In this document: positions 42,810 through 51,988 of the stretch, piece by piece | Layout: every line of letters starts with the position of its first letter | Numbering within the stretch: position 1 is the stretch's first letter | Notes under the pieces: generated by a model | Database searches by the model: none | Told to the model about the DNA's origin: nothing | Seen by the model: only the letters and a program-made list of their open reading frames with translations | Assembly (NCBI GenBank): GCA_963737425.1 | Contig: CAVTSX010000008.1 | Span: 558,001-622,000 of the forward strand | Reading direction: 5' to 3' | DNA from: DASXRA01 sp963737425 | GTDB taxonomy: Bacteria > Actinomycetota > Actinomycetes > Mycobacteriales > Jatrophihabitantaceae | DNA: 64,000 bases | Translations under genes and position numbers: made by a program

Positions 42810-43544
42810 ATGCGCAGCGGGATGACCTCTCACCTCCTCGCACTCTGCTTCGACGCGAACGACCCGCTCCGTCTCGCGCGCTTCTGGGCCGGCGTCCTGG
42901 GCTGGGAGCTGGCCGACGACCCCCACGACGGCATCGCGCTCCTGCCGAGCGATGACACCGGGTTCGAGATCCGATTTCGTTCGACCCAGGCGCAGAAGGC
43001 CGGCCAGAACCACATGCACTTCGATCTGACGAGCACGTCCCTCGAGCACCAGCAGCAGACGGTGGCGAGGTCGCTCGGCCTCGGCGCCCGGCACATCGAC
43101 GTCGGTCAACGCCCGGAAGAGGGTCATGTGGTGCTCGCCGACCCCGAAGGCAACGAGTTCTGCGTCATCGAACCGGGCAACAACTTCCTTGCTGACTGCG
43201 GATTCATCGGAGCGCTTGCGTGCGACGGTTCGCAGGAGGTCGGGTACTTCTGGAGCGAAGCGCTGGGCTGGCCACTGGTCTGGGACCAGGACCAGGAGAC
43301 CGCGATCCGCTCGCCGCACGGCGGTCCGAAGATCACGTGGGGCGGTCGGCCACTGATGCCGAAGACCGGGAAGCACCGGCTGCATTTCGACCTCGCTCCA
43401 CCTGAAGACGGTGATCAGCAAGCGGAGGTCGAGCGTCTCGTCTCGCTCGGGGCGACCCGAATCGACATCGGCCAGGGCGAGGTCAGTTGGGTGGTGATGG
43501 CCGATCCCGATGGCCACGAGTTCTGTGTGTTGACGCCGCGATAG
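42810..43544 (+). CDS. Two-domain VOC (glyoxalase_6-like) protein
   Basis: A 244-residue protein made of two vicinal-oxygen-chelate modules. The first ends in HVVLADPEGNEFCVIEPG and the second in WVVMADPDGHEFCVLTPR, the diagnostic ADPEGNEFC motif of the glyoxalase_6 group. Each half starts with a DP..LA.FW..(V/A)LGW pattern. ATG 42810 follows GGAG almost directly, and ATG 42822 is an alternative. Metal ligands are not obvious, so it may bind a ligand or act in resistance rather than catalysis. Confidence 0.87.
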   Translation: MRSGMTSHLLALCFDANDPLRLARFWAGVLGWELADDPHDGIALLPSDDTGFEIRFRSTQAQKAGQNHMHFDLTSTSLEHQQQTVARSLGLGARHIDVGQRPEEGHVVLADPEGNEFCVIEPGNNFLADCGFIGALACDGSQEVGYFWSEALGWPLVWDQDQETAIRSPHGGPKITWGGRPLMPKTGKHRLHFDLAPPEDGDQQAEVERLVSLGATRIDIGQGEVSWVVMADPDGHEFCVLTPR

Positions 43545-43627
43545 CACGACCAGGTCCGGGCGGACCCTCCGATCCCACCGCAGTGAGCTATGGCCGTCCC
43601 GAGCACCGTGTTGTTGGAAGGGATCTG

Positions 43628-44851
43628 ATGCGCGTCCTTATCGTGACGGCCGGCTCGCGCGGCGACGTCGCGCCCTTCACGGGTCTGGGTCAGCGGCTGC
43701 AGGACGCCGGGCATCAGGTCGCGATTGCCGCCCACGGCCTGTTCGCAGAACTCGTAAGCGGGTGCGGTTTGGAGTACCGGGCGCTGCCCGGCGATCCGGT
43801 CGAACTGACGCGCGCACGGGCGGCGGCACCGTCGCCGGGGGCTGGACGCGCGGTCTTCACGGCATTCCTCGAACGGCTGGGCGAGGGATTGATCGAGGCC
43901 ACTGCCGCCGGCACCGACGTGATCGTCTCAGCGTTCGGTCCGGCCCCGCTGAGCCGGGTCGTCGCCGAAGGGTTCGGCATCCCGAGCATCGGTGCCTACC
44001 TCATCCCGGCAGTCCCCACTGCGAAGTTCGCGCTGCCCGGCTGGCCGGAACCGGGCGATCTCGGCCCGGCCGGCAACCTCGCAGCGGGTCGGGACCTGCT
44101 CGGCCGAGCAGGTGCGCTCTACGCCGAGATCGTTCCGCGACTGCGCGTTCGGCTCGGCCTGCCCGCCACCACGACGCAGCCGGCGGACGCAAGCCCGCCG
44201 GGCGGCTGGCCGATCTGCCACGGCTTCAGCCCGGCGGTGGTCCCGCGCCCGGACGACTGGCCCCCGGAGGCGCGCGTGACCGGATACTGGTGGCCGGCCA
44301 GACCGGCGGGATGGCAACCCCCGGACGAGCTGCTCGACTTCCTGCAGGCCGGGGCCCCTCCCGTCTTCGTCGGCTTCGGCAGCATGTCCCCGGCGGAGGG
44401 CGATCGGTTGACCGAGGTCATCGCGGCGGCCGTTAAGCGTGCTGGCGTGCGGGCCGTCGTCCAAGCCGGCTGGGCCGGCCTGGCTCCCCTTGGCGATGAG
44501 ATCTTGCCGGTCGACGACGTGCCGCACGCCTGGCTGTTCCCCCGCACGGCGGCCGTCGTACACCACGCCGGAGCAGGAACCACTGGGGCGGGACTGCGCG
44601 CGGGCGTACCAGCGGTCGCCGTGCCGGTCCTGCTCGACCAGCCGTTCTGGGCGGCCCAGCTGCACCGGCTCGGCGTCGCGCCACCTCCGCTGCCGCAGCG
44701 TGACCTGACCGCCGACGCCCTTGCCGACGCGATCCGCTCCTGCGTCGACGAACCGACCTATCGCGACCGCGCTGTCGAACTCGCCCGCCGCATCCGCGCT
44801 GAGGACGGCTCCGCAGCCGTGCTCACGCTGATCACCGAACTGGCGGATTGA
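43628..44851 (+). CDS. GT1-family (MGT/UGT-like) glycosyltransferase
   Basis: A 407-residue GT-B fold enzyme that should transfer a sugar from a nucleotide-sugar to a lipid or aglycone. The N-terminal MRVLIVTAGSRGDVAPFTGL is the standard GT1 acceptor domain start. The C-terminal donor-binding signature is VHHAGAGTTGAGLRAGVPAV, followed by PVLLDQPFWAAQLHRLG. The closest style is the sterol- or rhamnosyl-type GT28/GT1 enzymes. GGAAGGGATCTG supports ATG 43628. The enzyme follows the VOC gene by 83 bases and may be co-transcribed. Acceptor unknown. Confidence 0.9.
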   Translation: MRVLIVTAGSRGDVAPFTGLGQRLQDAGHQVAIAAHGLFAELVSGCGLEYRALPGDPVELTRARAAAPSPGAGRAVFTAFLERLGEGLIEATAAGTDVIVSAFGPAPLSRVVAEGFGIPSIGAYLIPAVPTAKFALPGWPEPGDLGPAGNLAAGRDLLGRAGALYAEIVPRLRVRLGLPATTTQPADASPPGGWPICHGFSPAVVPRPDDWPPEARVTGYWWPARPAGWQPPDELLDFLQAGAPPVFVGFGSMSPAEGDRLTEVIAAAVKRAGVRAVVQAGWAGLAPLGDEILPVDDVPHAWLFPRTAAVVHHAGAGTTGAGLRAGVPAVAVPVLLDQPFWAAQLHRLGVAPPPLPQRDLTADALADAIRSCVDEPTYRDRAVELARRIRAEDGSAAVLTLITELAD

Positions 44852-45190
44852 ACAGCCCGGGTCGCCCCCTTCGTCACGCGGATGTCGCAAATCTACTTCG
44901 ACAATTCTCGTTTGCTTGCCGTTAGGCATAAGCCGCCCTATAGTCGCGCTAGCCGTATGGCGCGCGGAACGGGTCAGCTGCCTCGAAGTAGGGGATACGA
45001 GTGACACGCGTACGAGCCTGGAGCTACTGGACCGCTCGATTCCCGTTGCGTCGACGCCCTGCAATCGCGTTCCACGGGTCGCCGGGCGTCTCGTGCGGAT
45101 TCTTCATTCATTTTCAGCGGCTATTCGCGTGGTAATGCACCACGGTTTCATCTACGGCTCGGTGTCAAACTCTCCGAAGGGATTGGTCTC
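44852..45190. other. Intergenic leader region of the M28 peptidase gene
   Basis: About 340 bases without a convincing gene. A promoter candidate near 44916 would give a leader of roughly 240 bases. Short dyads exist, but I could not fit a known riboswitch to it. Confidence 0.4.
44916..44944 (+). promoter_or_regulatory. Candidate sigma-70-type promoter
   Basis: TTGCCG (44916-44921), 17 bases, then TATAGT (44939-44944) matches the housekeeping consensus well for a GC-rich genome. It points toward the secreted M28 peptidase and implies a long 5' untranslated leader of about 240 bases. Confidence 0.45.
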
Positions 45191-46885
45191 ATGCCGTTAG
45201 GTCTGAGGCGGCGGCTGCCGCGTGTGTGGTTAGTGGCGCTCTGCGCCTCTGTAGTAGCTCTCGTTACCGCGGTCGGGCCGCTCACGCCGACCAGCGCCGG
45301 GGCGATCACCTCGGCTCAGTGCGATGCCCGGGTGAACAACACCCCGGACAAGCTCATACCGTGTATCCGCACGGACGATCTGTGGAATCACATGAAGGCG
45401 TTCCAGGCGATCGCGGATGCGAATCCTGGTCCGGACGGCCACCCGTCGCGCAATTCGGGCGAGCCTGGTTACAAGGCATCGGCAGACTACGTCGCCCAAG
45501 TCATGCAGCAAGCCGGGTACGACGTCACCATCCAGACGTACAAGTTCTACTATTTCGCATTCTCCGGCACGCCCGCATTCAGCGAGGTCTCGCCGACCGC
45601 AAAGGACTTCACCCTGGGCACCGAGTGGAACGCGTTCAACAGCATTGGCACGGTGACCGCCGACGTCCAACCGGCCGGAGGCATCATCCTGCCGCCGACG
45701 CCGACACCTAGCTCGGCGAGCGGTTGCACGGCGGCCGACTTCAACGGCTTCGTCGCCGGCCGGATCGCGCTGATCCAACGTGGTACCTGCAACTTCGGGG
45801 TCAAGGTGCTGAACGCACAGGCTGCGGGTGCCGCCGGTGTGATCATCTTCAACGAGGGCAACCCCGGCCGCACTGGCCTGGCCGGCGGCGGGGGTCTGGT
45901 CGACGCCGACGGTAACCAGGTCACGCCGAACATCCCCGTCGGGTTCGTGCCGTTCGCCACGGGCACCAGCCTGCTCGACGCGTACAACCAGGCGGTGCAG
46001 GGCGGGATCGCGCTCCCGAGCACGAAGCTCGACATCCAGGGTGTTGCCAATCCGAACGCCGACGACTACAACGTGATCGCCGACTCGAAGACAGGCGACC
46101 CGAACAACATCGTGGTTGTAGACGCGCACCTGGACGCGATCTTTGGTGCCGGCATGCTGGACAACGCTTCCGGGTCGGCGACGATCCTGGACATCGCGCA
46201 GAAGATGAAGAACGTGCACCCGCGCAACAAGCTGCGCTTCATCTGGTTCGGCGGTGAGGAACTCGGTCTGCTCGGCTCGCAGTACTACGTCAACAACCTC
46301 ACGCCGAACGGGCTCGGCCAAATCGGCTACGACCTCGACGCCGACGTGACCGCCACCCCCAACTACGTCATCGGGGTTCTCGACCCGGCGGGAGTGGACC
46401 TGTTCGGTCGCACCGTCTCGACCACGTTCCCGACCAAGGTGTACAAGCCGTCGAAGGTGGCGCGTAATCAGATCACGAGCTACTTCACCTCGCAGGGGTT
46501 CAACCACGAGTTCTTCTCACCCGTGGGTACCGATGCGTTCAACTTCAACATGGCGGGAATTCCGGCCAGCGGCGTGCTGACCGGGCAGGACTGCTGCAAG
46601 TCGCAAGACGAAGTCGACATGTTCGGTGGGAACCTCGGCAACTACGAGGGCAACATTCCGAGCTCGGACGGCGGCTGCGTGGACAACCCGTTCCGGTGGT
46701 GTGACAACCTCGGCAACAACGACCCCGCCGTCATGACGTTCGTGTCCCGGGCTTTCGCCAAGAGTGTCGTCGAGCAGGCCTTCAACAAGGACCTGACCTC
46801 GCCGGTCAAGGCCAATGCGACGCTCCACAAAGCGAATCTGCCAACCCGGGCGGCGAAAACTGCTGGAGTGCGCCTCGCGAAATGA
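45191..46885 (+). CDS. Secreted M28-family metallo-aminopeptidase with PA domain
   Basis: A 564-residue exported zinc peptidase. A signal peptide (VWLVALCASVVALVTAVG, cleavage near SAGA) is followed by a PA insert (about 150-270: RIALIQRGTCNFGVKVLNAQ and AAGVIIFNEG). The catalytic M28 domain has zinc ligands and catalytic residues in VVVDAHLDAI (HxD), AGMLDNASGS (Asp) and GGEELGLLGS (Glu-Glu); later ligands are VGTDAFNF and the final region with paired cysteines. It resembles secreted aminopeptidases of Streptomyces type. AAGGGA lies before ATG 45191. It probably feeds on peptides released from environmental protein. Confidence 0.9.
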   Translation: MPLGLRRRLPRVWLVALCASVVALVTAVGPLTPTSAGAITSAQCDARVNNTPDKLIPCIRTDDLWNHMKAFQAIADANPGPDGHPSRNSGEPGYKASADYVAQVMQQAGYDVTIQTYKFYYFAFSGTPAFSEVSPTAKDFTLGTEWNAFNSIGTVTADVQPAGGIILPPTPTPSSASGCTAADFNGFVAGRIALIQRGTCNFGVKVLNAQAAGAAGVIIFNEGNPGRTGLAGGGGLVDADGNQVTPNIPVGFVPFATGTSLLDAYNQAVQGGIALPSTKLDIQGVANPNADDYNVIADSKTGDPNNIVVVDAHLDAIFGAGMLDNASGSATILDIAQKMKNVHPRNKLRFIWFGGEELGLLGSQYYVNNLTPNGLGQIGYDLDADVTATPNYVIGVLDPAGVDLFGRTVSTTFPTKVYKPSKVARNQITSYFTSQGFNHEFFSPVGTDAFNFNMAGIPASGVLTGQDCCKSQDEVDMFGGNLGNYEGNIPSSDGGCVDNPFRWCDNLGNNDPAVMTFVSRAFAKSVVEQAFNKDLTSPVKANATLHKANLPTRAAKTAGVRLAK

Positions 46886-46910
46886 TGTGATCAGCTAAGT
46901 CAACTGCCGA

Positions 46911-46952
46911 GCGGCGGCTGGCCCCCCGAGAGCATCGGGAGCCGGCCGCCGC
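46911..46952. terminator. Strong GC-rich hairpin after the M28 gene
   Basis: GCGGCGGCTGGC (46911-46922) pairs with GCCGGCCGCCGC (46941-46952) with one wobble. CCCGA and TCGGG inside can extend the stem. It lies between convergent genes and lacks a strong T-tract, so it is probably a bidirectional, intrinsic-like terminator. Confidence 0.65.
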
Positions 46953-46992
46953 ACGGTCATGTCCCGCGACGAAGCAGATCGAGGCGGCGCTG

Positions 46993-47747
46993 TCAGGAAA
47001 TCGGGACGGTCCGGCGAGCCCAGAACATGAATGTCGCTGCGCCGACCAGGCTGATCAGCGCGCTGAGCCCCCAGGCGATGGCGGGGGCCGGTGCACCCTG
47101 TTCCGGGACGCCGTGCTTGCGGCGGCGGCGAGCAGCAGGACCGCGATGCCGAGCGCGGTGCCGAGTTGCGCCGCTGTGTTGATGATTCCGGACGCGGTGC
47201 CGCGGACGCTGACCGCGACGGTGGTGCCCAGGCCGGTGGCGGCGACAGAGGAAAGACCGATGCCGGCACCGCCGACGCTAACCGTCACCGGCAGCGCCCA
47301 TGGGTTGGTAACGGCGGGGATGAGCGCGGCGTCAGAGACGGCGATCGCGGTCAGGCCTGCGGCGACGACCTGCTGTGGCCGCCAGCGGCCCAGTATGGGC
47401 GCGGCGACCGACGAGCCGACGATGACGGCAAGGCTGAACGGCAGCAGCAACACCGCGGTGGCGAGTGGGCTGCGGCCGAGGGCGTTCTGCAGATACAGCG
47501 TCGCGAGCGTGACGGCTGAGCTGGTCGTGAACGTGTTCAGCAGCCCACCGATGGTGCCGTGACGCAGTGACTGTTCCTGTAGAAGGGTATGGGGAAGTAG
47601 CGGCGTGGCCGACCGTCGATCGAGCGCGATGAAGATCGTGGCCAAGAGGGCCGCGGCGAAGAGGAGCGCGACCCCGAGCGCGCCCCGGCCCGGTTCTGGA
47701 AGCAGCGTTGTCGCGACGACGAATGCCATCACCGCGGCGGTGAACAC
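46993..47747 (-). pseudogene. Truncated, frameshifted MFS (DHA2-like) transporter
   Basis: Only the C-terminal half of a major-facilitator transporter remains. It opens abruptly at FTAAVMAFVVATTLL without the N-terminal helices, then continues through several good helices (RSPLATAVLLLPFSLAVIVG; WALPVTVSVGGAGIGLSSVA). Near 47,105-47,120 the frame shifts: the expected tail GVPEQGAPAPAIAWGLSALI and the last helix SLVGAATFMFW continue in another frame to a stop at 46993-46995. With the facing regulator remnant it marks a deletion. Confidence 0.8.
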
Positions 47748-47753
47748 GCCGGA

Positions 47754-47909
47754 GCCCGCGCAGGTGTGGTGGACGTGCGCAGGGGCTACGTCGGGAAATA
47801 CCCGCGGACGTGGCTGGCGCTGAACCCGGCTGGACGAGCAGCGCTACGCGAGCATCTCGCCGCACTGCAACGCATCGCGGCAGCCGCGGCGAACCAGGCA
47901 ACACCCTGA
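47754..47909 (+). pseudogene. C-terminal remnant of a winged-helix (MarR-like) regulator
   Basis: The frame ending at TGA 47907-47909 reads VVDVRRGYVGKYPRTWLALN and then PAGRAALREHLAALQRIA, the wing and dimerisation helix of a small winged-helix regulator. The DNA-binding half and any start are absent. The fragment points away from the truncated MFS gene, as in a divergent regulator/efflux pair whose common promoter and both 5' ends were deleted. Confidence 0.65.
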
Positions 47910-47984
47910 GGAAACCCCCATTCAGACGACATCCACGGGCGCTCCATGTCGGTGCGTCACGGTCGCCTCGCTGCAGGCGAGCGT

Positions 47985-48596
47985 CTACTTCGGGGAGCTC
48001 AGCCAGGGATCCTTCAGGTCGAAGAACTCCGGCACTCCGACGCTGAGCTGGTCCATCTCCTCCATCTGGGCCTTCAACTCGGGCGGCGGTTCCTTGCGCT
48101 CACCTTCGCGAGCCTCCGCCTCGGAGGTGAAGTACAGGGCCATCGTCCACGTGCCGTCCGGGTGGGCCATGCCGAGACTGCCGGAAACCTCCGGGCGAAA
48201 CGCAGCCCACTCGTCGGAGTTCTGGTTCATCAGTTCCTGAGCGCGGTCGGGATTCGGCCCCTGCTGCCCCCGCATGACCTGGACGAAACTGGCCTGGTCG
48301 GGGTCGCCGTGCAGGTCAGGCATTACCTTGGCGCTGTTGCGGAACGTGGCCTCTCCGTCGAGTAGCTGGCCCGTTTCCGCCCACCATTGGTCCTGCTCGG
48401 GGCGATCGCTGTTGCGCTGCGCCGCGTCCTCGGATTCGAACCGGACCAGCGCGACGAGCCGGCCATCGTCAGTCACCCCCGCCGTCGACCCGAGCCAGCC
48501 TTGCGCACCGGGCGCTAGCTCTTCGACCCAGCGGTCCAACGCGGCCCGGACCTGCGCAGCCTTGGACGTCTTGCCGGTGATTATCTGGACGAACAT
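47985..48596 (-). CDS. Conserved hypothetical protein, probable dimeric alpha/beta-barrel (ABM-like) repeats
   Basis: A 203-residue soluble protein starting MFVQIITGKTSKAAQVRAAL, with a second similar start in the middle (ASFVQVMRGQQGPNPDRAQE). The strand-helix pattern and the repeated (F)VQ(I/V)..G suggest two ferredoxin-like domains like those of antibiotic monooxygenase-type proteins. Catalytic residues are not evident. ATG 48596 is preceded by GGAGAGGGATC; the longer open frame upstream is promoter DNA. Divergent from the methyltransferase gene. Function unknown. Confidence 0.7.
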   Translation of the reverse strand: MFVQIITGKTSKAAQVRAALDRWVEELAPGAQGWLGSTAGVTDDGRLVALVRFESEDAAQRNSDRPEQDQWWAETGQLLDGEATFRNSAKVMPDLHGDPDQASFVQVMRGQQGPNPDRAQELMNQNSDEWAAFRPEVSGSLGMAHPDGTWTMALYFTSEAEAREGERKEPPPELKAQMEEMDQLSVGVPEFFDLKDPWLSSPK

Positions 48597-48797
48597 GATC
48601 CCTCTCCCCACGCCTGTGTGGTCGACCCTTATGGCTTCGGCCGATCCTGCGACGCTACGGCCCGACCCTGTGCATGTCGACCGGTCATCCACGAGCACGA
48701 CAACAACAGCAGCAGGTGGGCTCAGGTAGCGGCGATGGCGCATTCCGTGCGACTACGCATGTCGTGCCGCCTGCTCCGCGCGTGCATGATGTCCTAC

Positions 48798-49445
48798 ATG
48801 ACCGATGAGGTTCTCGCTGAACAGGTGAGCTATTACCGCAAGCGTGCCGCCGAGTACGACATGACGGCGTACGGCGATGTGGCTAGCGCCAAACTTCGTG
48901 TCGAACAGCTCGTCAGCGAGATGCAACCCACCGGCGCGGTTCTGGAGATCGCGTGCGGCACCGGCATGTGGACCGCGGCTCTCGCGCGACACGCGTCCAC
49001 CCTCACGGCTATCGACGCGGCGCGAGAGACGATCGAGATCGCCCGCGCGCGAGTCGCGTTGCCCAACGTCACTTTTGAGGTGGCCGACGTGTTCACCTGG
49101 GCCACCGCCACGCGATTCGACGTGATCTTCTTCTCGGCCTGGCTCTCACACGTGCCAGCTAACCGATTCGACCAGTTCTGGACGTCGCTGCGTTCCATGC
49201 TGACCGAGCGGGGACGGGTGCTGTTCATCGACGAGCACACCGACGAACGCGACAAGGAGACCTACACCCCGGGTGACAGCGAGATCGTCCGACGAACGCT
49301 GCGCGATGGCAGCCAGTTTCACATCGTCAAGAACTTCGTCGATCCCGACCGACTCGCGGCCCGACTTGAGCAGCTGGGCTGGCATTGCCGAATCCACCGC
49401 GACGGCAGCGACTGGATCCGCGGCGAGGCGTGGCCCGCGCAGTAG
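48798..49445 (+). CDS. Class I SAM-dependent methyltransferase
   Basis: A 215-residue methyltransferase. Motif I is VLEIACGTGMWTAALA, followed by an acidic residue at the end of the next strand (LTAIDAA), FEVADVFTW as motif II and a strand with VIFFSAWLSHVP (motif III). It has the short class I form with no added domain. ATG 48798 gives the start MTDEVLAEQVSYYRKRAAEY; ATG 48786 is possible. The substrate is not predictable. It is divergent from the ABM-like gene, with about 200 bases between. Confidence 0.87.
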   Translation: MTDEVLAEQVSYYRKRAAEYDMTAYGDVASAKLRVEQLVSEMQPTGAVLEIACGTGMWTAALARHASTLTAIDAARETIEIARARVALPNVTFEVADVFTWATATRFDVIFFSAWLSHVPANRFDQFWTSLRSMLTERGRVLFIDEHTDERDKETYTPGDSEIVRRTLRDGSQFHIVKNFVDPDRLAARLEQLGWHCRIHRDGSDWIRGEAWPAQ

Positions 49446-50029
49446 CGAACTGCGCTCCCGCGCGGGCACGACCCGGTGAAGACTTCGGGGCAGTCGGCCG
49501 GCATCGGACAAGCTGCATGCCCTTCACCATTTCTCGATGATCGACCAGCTGATCGGGACGCGGCTCTCGCGCATATTGGCGTTCGGTTCCTGATCGACAA
49601 TCCGGGGCGCTGACGCAGGGCCGTTCCGCTGTGCGGCAACGCCAATGCCCACGCGATCTGGCGCCGTGGATAGTGACAGCCATCGCCCGACTGTTGAACT
49701 TGGAATCTCCCGCCCCTCGCGTGTGCCGACGACGAAGCCTCGCAGGCCTGTGCTGAGATGCCGAAGCTGCCAGCGGCTCTGTCGAGGCCCGAGTCCCGGC
49801 AACTCCCAACACCCAAGCGCAGAAAACCCCATTCGACGCACCGCACGACCCCACTACCCGCCCGCCAGCCTGGACACGATGAACCGGCACAGCGGCCCCG
49901 AGTGCTATCCGAGGCCGCAGTTGAGCGCCGAAACCTACAACTGATCTTCTGACTTGGGAGACATCGATACGGATATCGACTGCCAGTCGTTGGGCGTCAC
50001 GCAGCAGAGCGCAGATCCACGGGACAGCC
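49446..50029. other. Intergenic region without a recognisable gene
   Basis: About 580 bases between convergent genes. Frames give only low-complexity Arg/Pro/Ser sequence. TCGATA and TATCGA (49964-49979, centre CGGA) form a small perfect dyad near the 3' end of the S33 peptidase gene. No other structure is recognised. Confidence 0.4.
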
Positions 50030-51601
50030 CTAGCGGTGAACCGCCGACTTGGCCGCTGTCACCGGAGGAAACGGGTCGTCGTCGGCGGTGCACGTGACGT
50101 TCGGGCCAGGCATCGTGCCGTCGATGAGGTAGCTGCGCTTGACCTGCTCTCCGCATGCACTCGGTACGTACATGCCGGTGTGCCCGGTGGCTCCCTTGAT
50201 CACGAAGAGCTGGCCGCGTGCGAGTTCAGCCGTCGCGTCGCGGGCGCCCGCGAGGGGCGTTGCCGGATCGAATTCGTTGTTGACGACGAGGATCGGCGCG
50301 GACGTCCATCGGTTCCACGGCCCGGTGTAGCGATCACGGTCGTGGCCCGGCCAGAACGCGCACGGCATGTAGTCGAAGACGCTCACCGGGCCGAAGTAGG
50401 GAACCCGCTGGTCCTCGGTCACGCCGAGCCGGCTGTATATCGCGGGGTCGGTGGGCACGGTGCTGTCGGCGCAGTTCGTGGCGTAGTAGGCCTCCGACAG
50501 GTTGTCGTACCTTTGCTGGACAGCAGCCGCCTTGGCGGTGACGGCCTTTCCCGTTGCGGCGTCGTACAGATCCTGCAGCAGGCTCGCAAGCCCGGCGTAG
50601 TAGCGGATGTGGTAGAGGTTCGAAGTGATCGTGCCGATAATGCCGGCGTAGGTCCACTGCTGGCCGTCGGCAGTGATGGGGTGCTGCCGGGCTAGCGCGG
50701 CCAGTTGCGCGAACTTCGCGGACGCGTTGCCTGCGAAGGCACAGCGGGGCGTGCCGGCGGCGTCGCAGTGGGAGAGGAATTGCCCGAACGTATCGGTTAT
50801 TCCGGCCGCGACGTTCTGCCGGGTGTCGATGGGCAGTTCGTGACCGTCGTCGCCGTGGCCGGTCGCGTTGCCGATGAAGTCGAGCGTGCCGTCGAGCACC
50901 ATGGCCCTGATCTTGTTCGGGAACAGGTTGGCGTATGTGGCACCGACATTCGTGCCGTACGACAGCCCGAGATAGCTCAGCCGGGTATCGCCGACCGCCT
51001 GCCGCATCAGGTCCAGATCGCGGGCCGTGTCGGCCGTGGACATGTGGTCGAGCAAACTCCCGTTCCGCTGGCCACACCAAGTGCCGAGATCTGCCGCGTC
51101 CGCATAGAACTTCTGCTCCTGCTCGGCACCGACCGGGAACGGCGGCTGGTTGTTGAAGAACGCTGCTTGGTCGGTCCCGTTGTCGAAGCAGAGCACCGCG
51201 GGATCACTGTGGTAGACGCCGCGGGTGTCCCACGAGACCAGATCGAACCGCTCCTTGACCTGCGGGGAGAACAGCCAGTCCCAATCACCACGGTCGCGCA
51301 GCCGATCGACCCCGGACGCTCCCGGCCCACCGAAGTTGACGAAGAGCGTGCCGATCCGATGGGCTTGATCGGTGGCCGGCAGCTTGATCATCGCCAGCGA
51401 GACGTGCTGCCTGGCCGGATGGTGATAATCCAGCGGCGCAGCGAGGCTCGCGCACTGGAACCCGTCGCTGCAGTCGCTCCACTCGAGCGACGGACGTGCG
51501 GCGGCACCAGCCGGACCCGTGCGGCTGACAATGGCCGCCGTGGCTGCGACCGCTACAGCGGCTGCGGCCAGCGCGATGGCACGCCTGATCAACACAAGCA
51601 A
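50030..51601 (-). CDS. Secreted S33-family alpha/beta-hydrolase (tripeptidyl aminopeptidase-like)
   Basis: A 523-residue exported serine peptidase. A signal peptide (MLVLIRRAIALAAAAVAVAA then TAAIVSRTGPAGAAA) leads to the SLAT/TAP-type start with QCASLAAPLDYHHP and FVNFGGPGASG. The nucleophile elbow is LGLSYGTNVG (Ser), Asp lies in VVNNEFDPATPL and His in KGATGHTGMYV. Cysteines near the C-terminus (SACGEQV, NVTCTAD) fit the C-terminal TAP-like domain. It probably removes N-terminal tripeptides from extracellular peptides and complements the M28 peptidase and the peptide-binding lipoprotein nearby. Confidence 0.9.
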   Translation of the reverse strand: MLVLIRRAIALAAAAVAVAATAAIVSRTGPAGAAARPSLEWSDCSDGFQCASLAAPLDYHHPARQHVSLAMIKLPATDQAHRIGTLFVNFGGPGASGVDRLRDRGDWDWLFSPQVKERFDLVSWDTRGVYHSDPAVLCFDNGTDQAAFFNNQPPFPVGAEQEQKFYADAADLGTWCGQRNGSLLDHMSTADTARDLDLMRQAVGDTRLSYLGLSYGTNVGATYANLFPNKIRAMVLDGTLDFIGNATGHGDDGHELPIDTRQNVAAGITDTFGQFLSHCDAAGTPRCAFAGNASAKFAQLAALARQHPITADGQQWTYAGIIGTITSNLYHIRYYAGLASLLQDLYDAATGKAVTAKAAAVQQRYDNLSEAYYATNCADSTVPTDPAIYSRLGVTEDQRVPYFGPVSVFDYMPCAFWPGHDRDRYTGPWNRWTSAPILVVNNEFDPATPLAGARDATAELARGQLFVIKGATGHTGMYVPSACGEQVKRSYLIDGTMPGPNVTCTADDDPFPPVTAAKSAVHR

Positions 51602-51988
51602 CCCTCCCAGACATTTCGTTATGCGTCCGGCCCATAGGATAAATCACCGACACAAGCCATATACCCCGCGGTCGCGTCACCCGGCGGCAGCGAGCGCGCG
51701 CGGGTCACCGGTCGCGGACCCGACGCACGATCGCGCCGGGTCCGGCGCTTCCAGGCGCAGCGGCCGTCGATTTCGATCTGGCGCGCGCAGTCCGGCAAGG
51801 TCAGCACTGAATGGCTTCGTTATGAAGCCGAAACGCAATTGTTGCAACACGCGAAGATCTTTTGTCGGCGCGCGGATCTGTATTCGGATTGAACCGAAAT
51901 GATTGCTGGAGCCCAAGCCGCCCTTGAGCATTTGCGGTACCACGCCGTGACGGCGTGCTGCCGTATGTAAAGAGAGGCTGGTGAACAT
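51602..51988. other. Divergent intergenic region between S33 and lipoprotein genes
   Basis: About 390 bases holding the promoters of both divergent genes. It has lower GC than its neighbours and two dyads: TTCGG and CCGAA around 51881-51898, and the one listed at 51941-51957. No gene is recognised. Confidence 0.45.
51941..51957. promoter_or_regulatory. Perfect dyad upstream of the peptide-binding lipoprotein gene
   Basis: CACGCCG-TGA-CGGCGTG is a perfect 7-base inverted repeat with a 3-base centre, 32 bases before ATG 51989 and just ahead of the GAGAGG ribosome-binding site. It may be an operator or a leader hairpin. Confidence 0.45.

Noticed and set aside
44001..45064. Antisense frames opposite the glycosyltransferase, including 43928-45064
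   Set aside because: They are compositional shadows of the GT1 gene, whose donor-binding signature is on the plus strand.
44852..45190. Possible ydaO/c-di-AMP riboswitch before the M28 gene
   Set aside because: I could not find the conserved motifs or stems. A covariance search would be needed.
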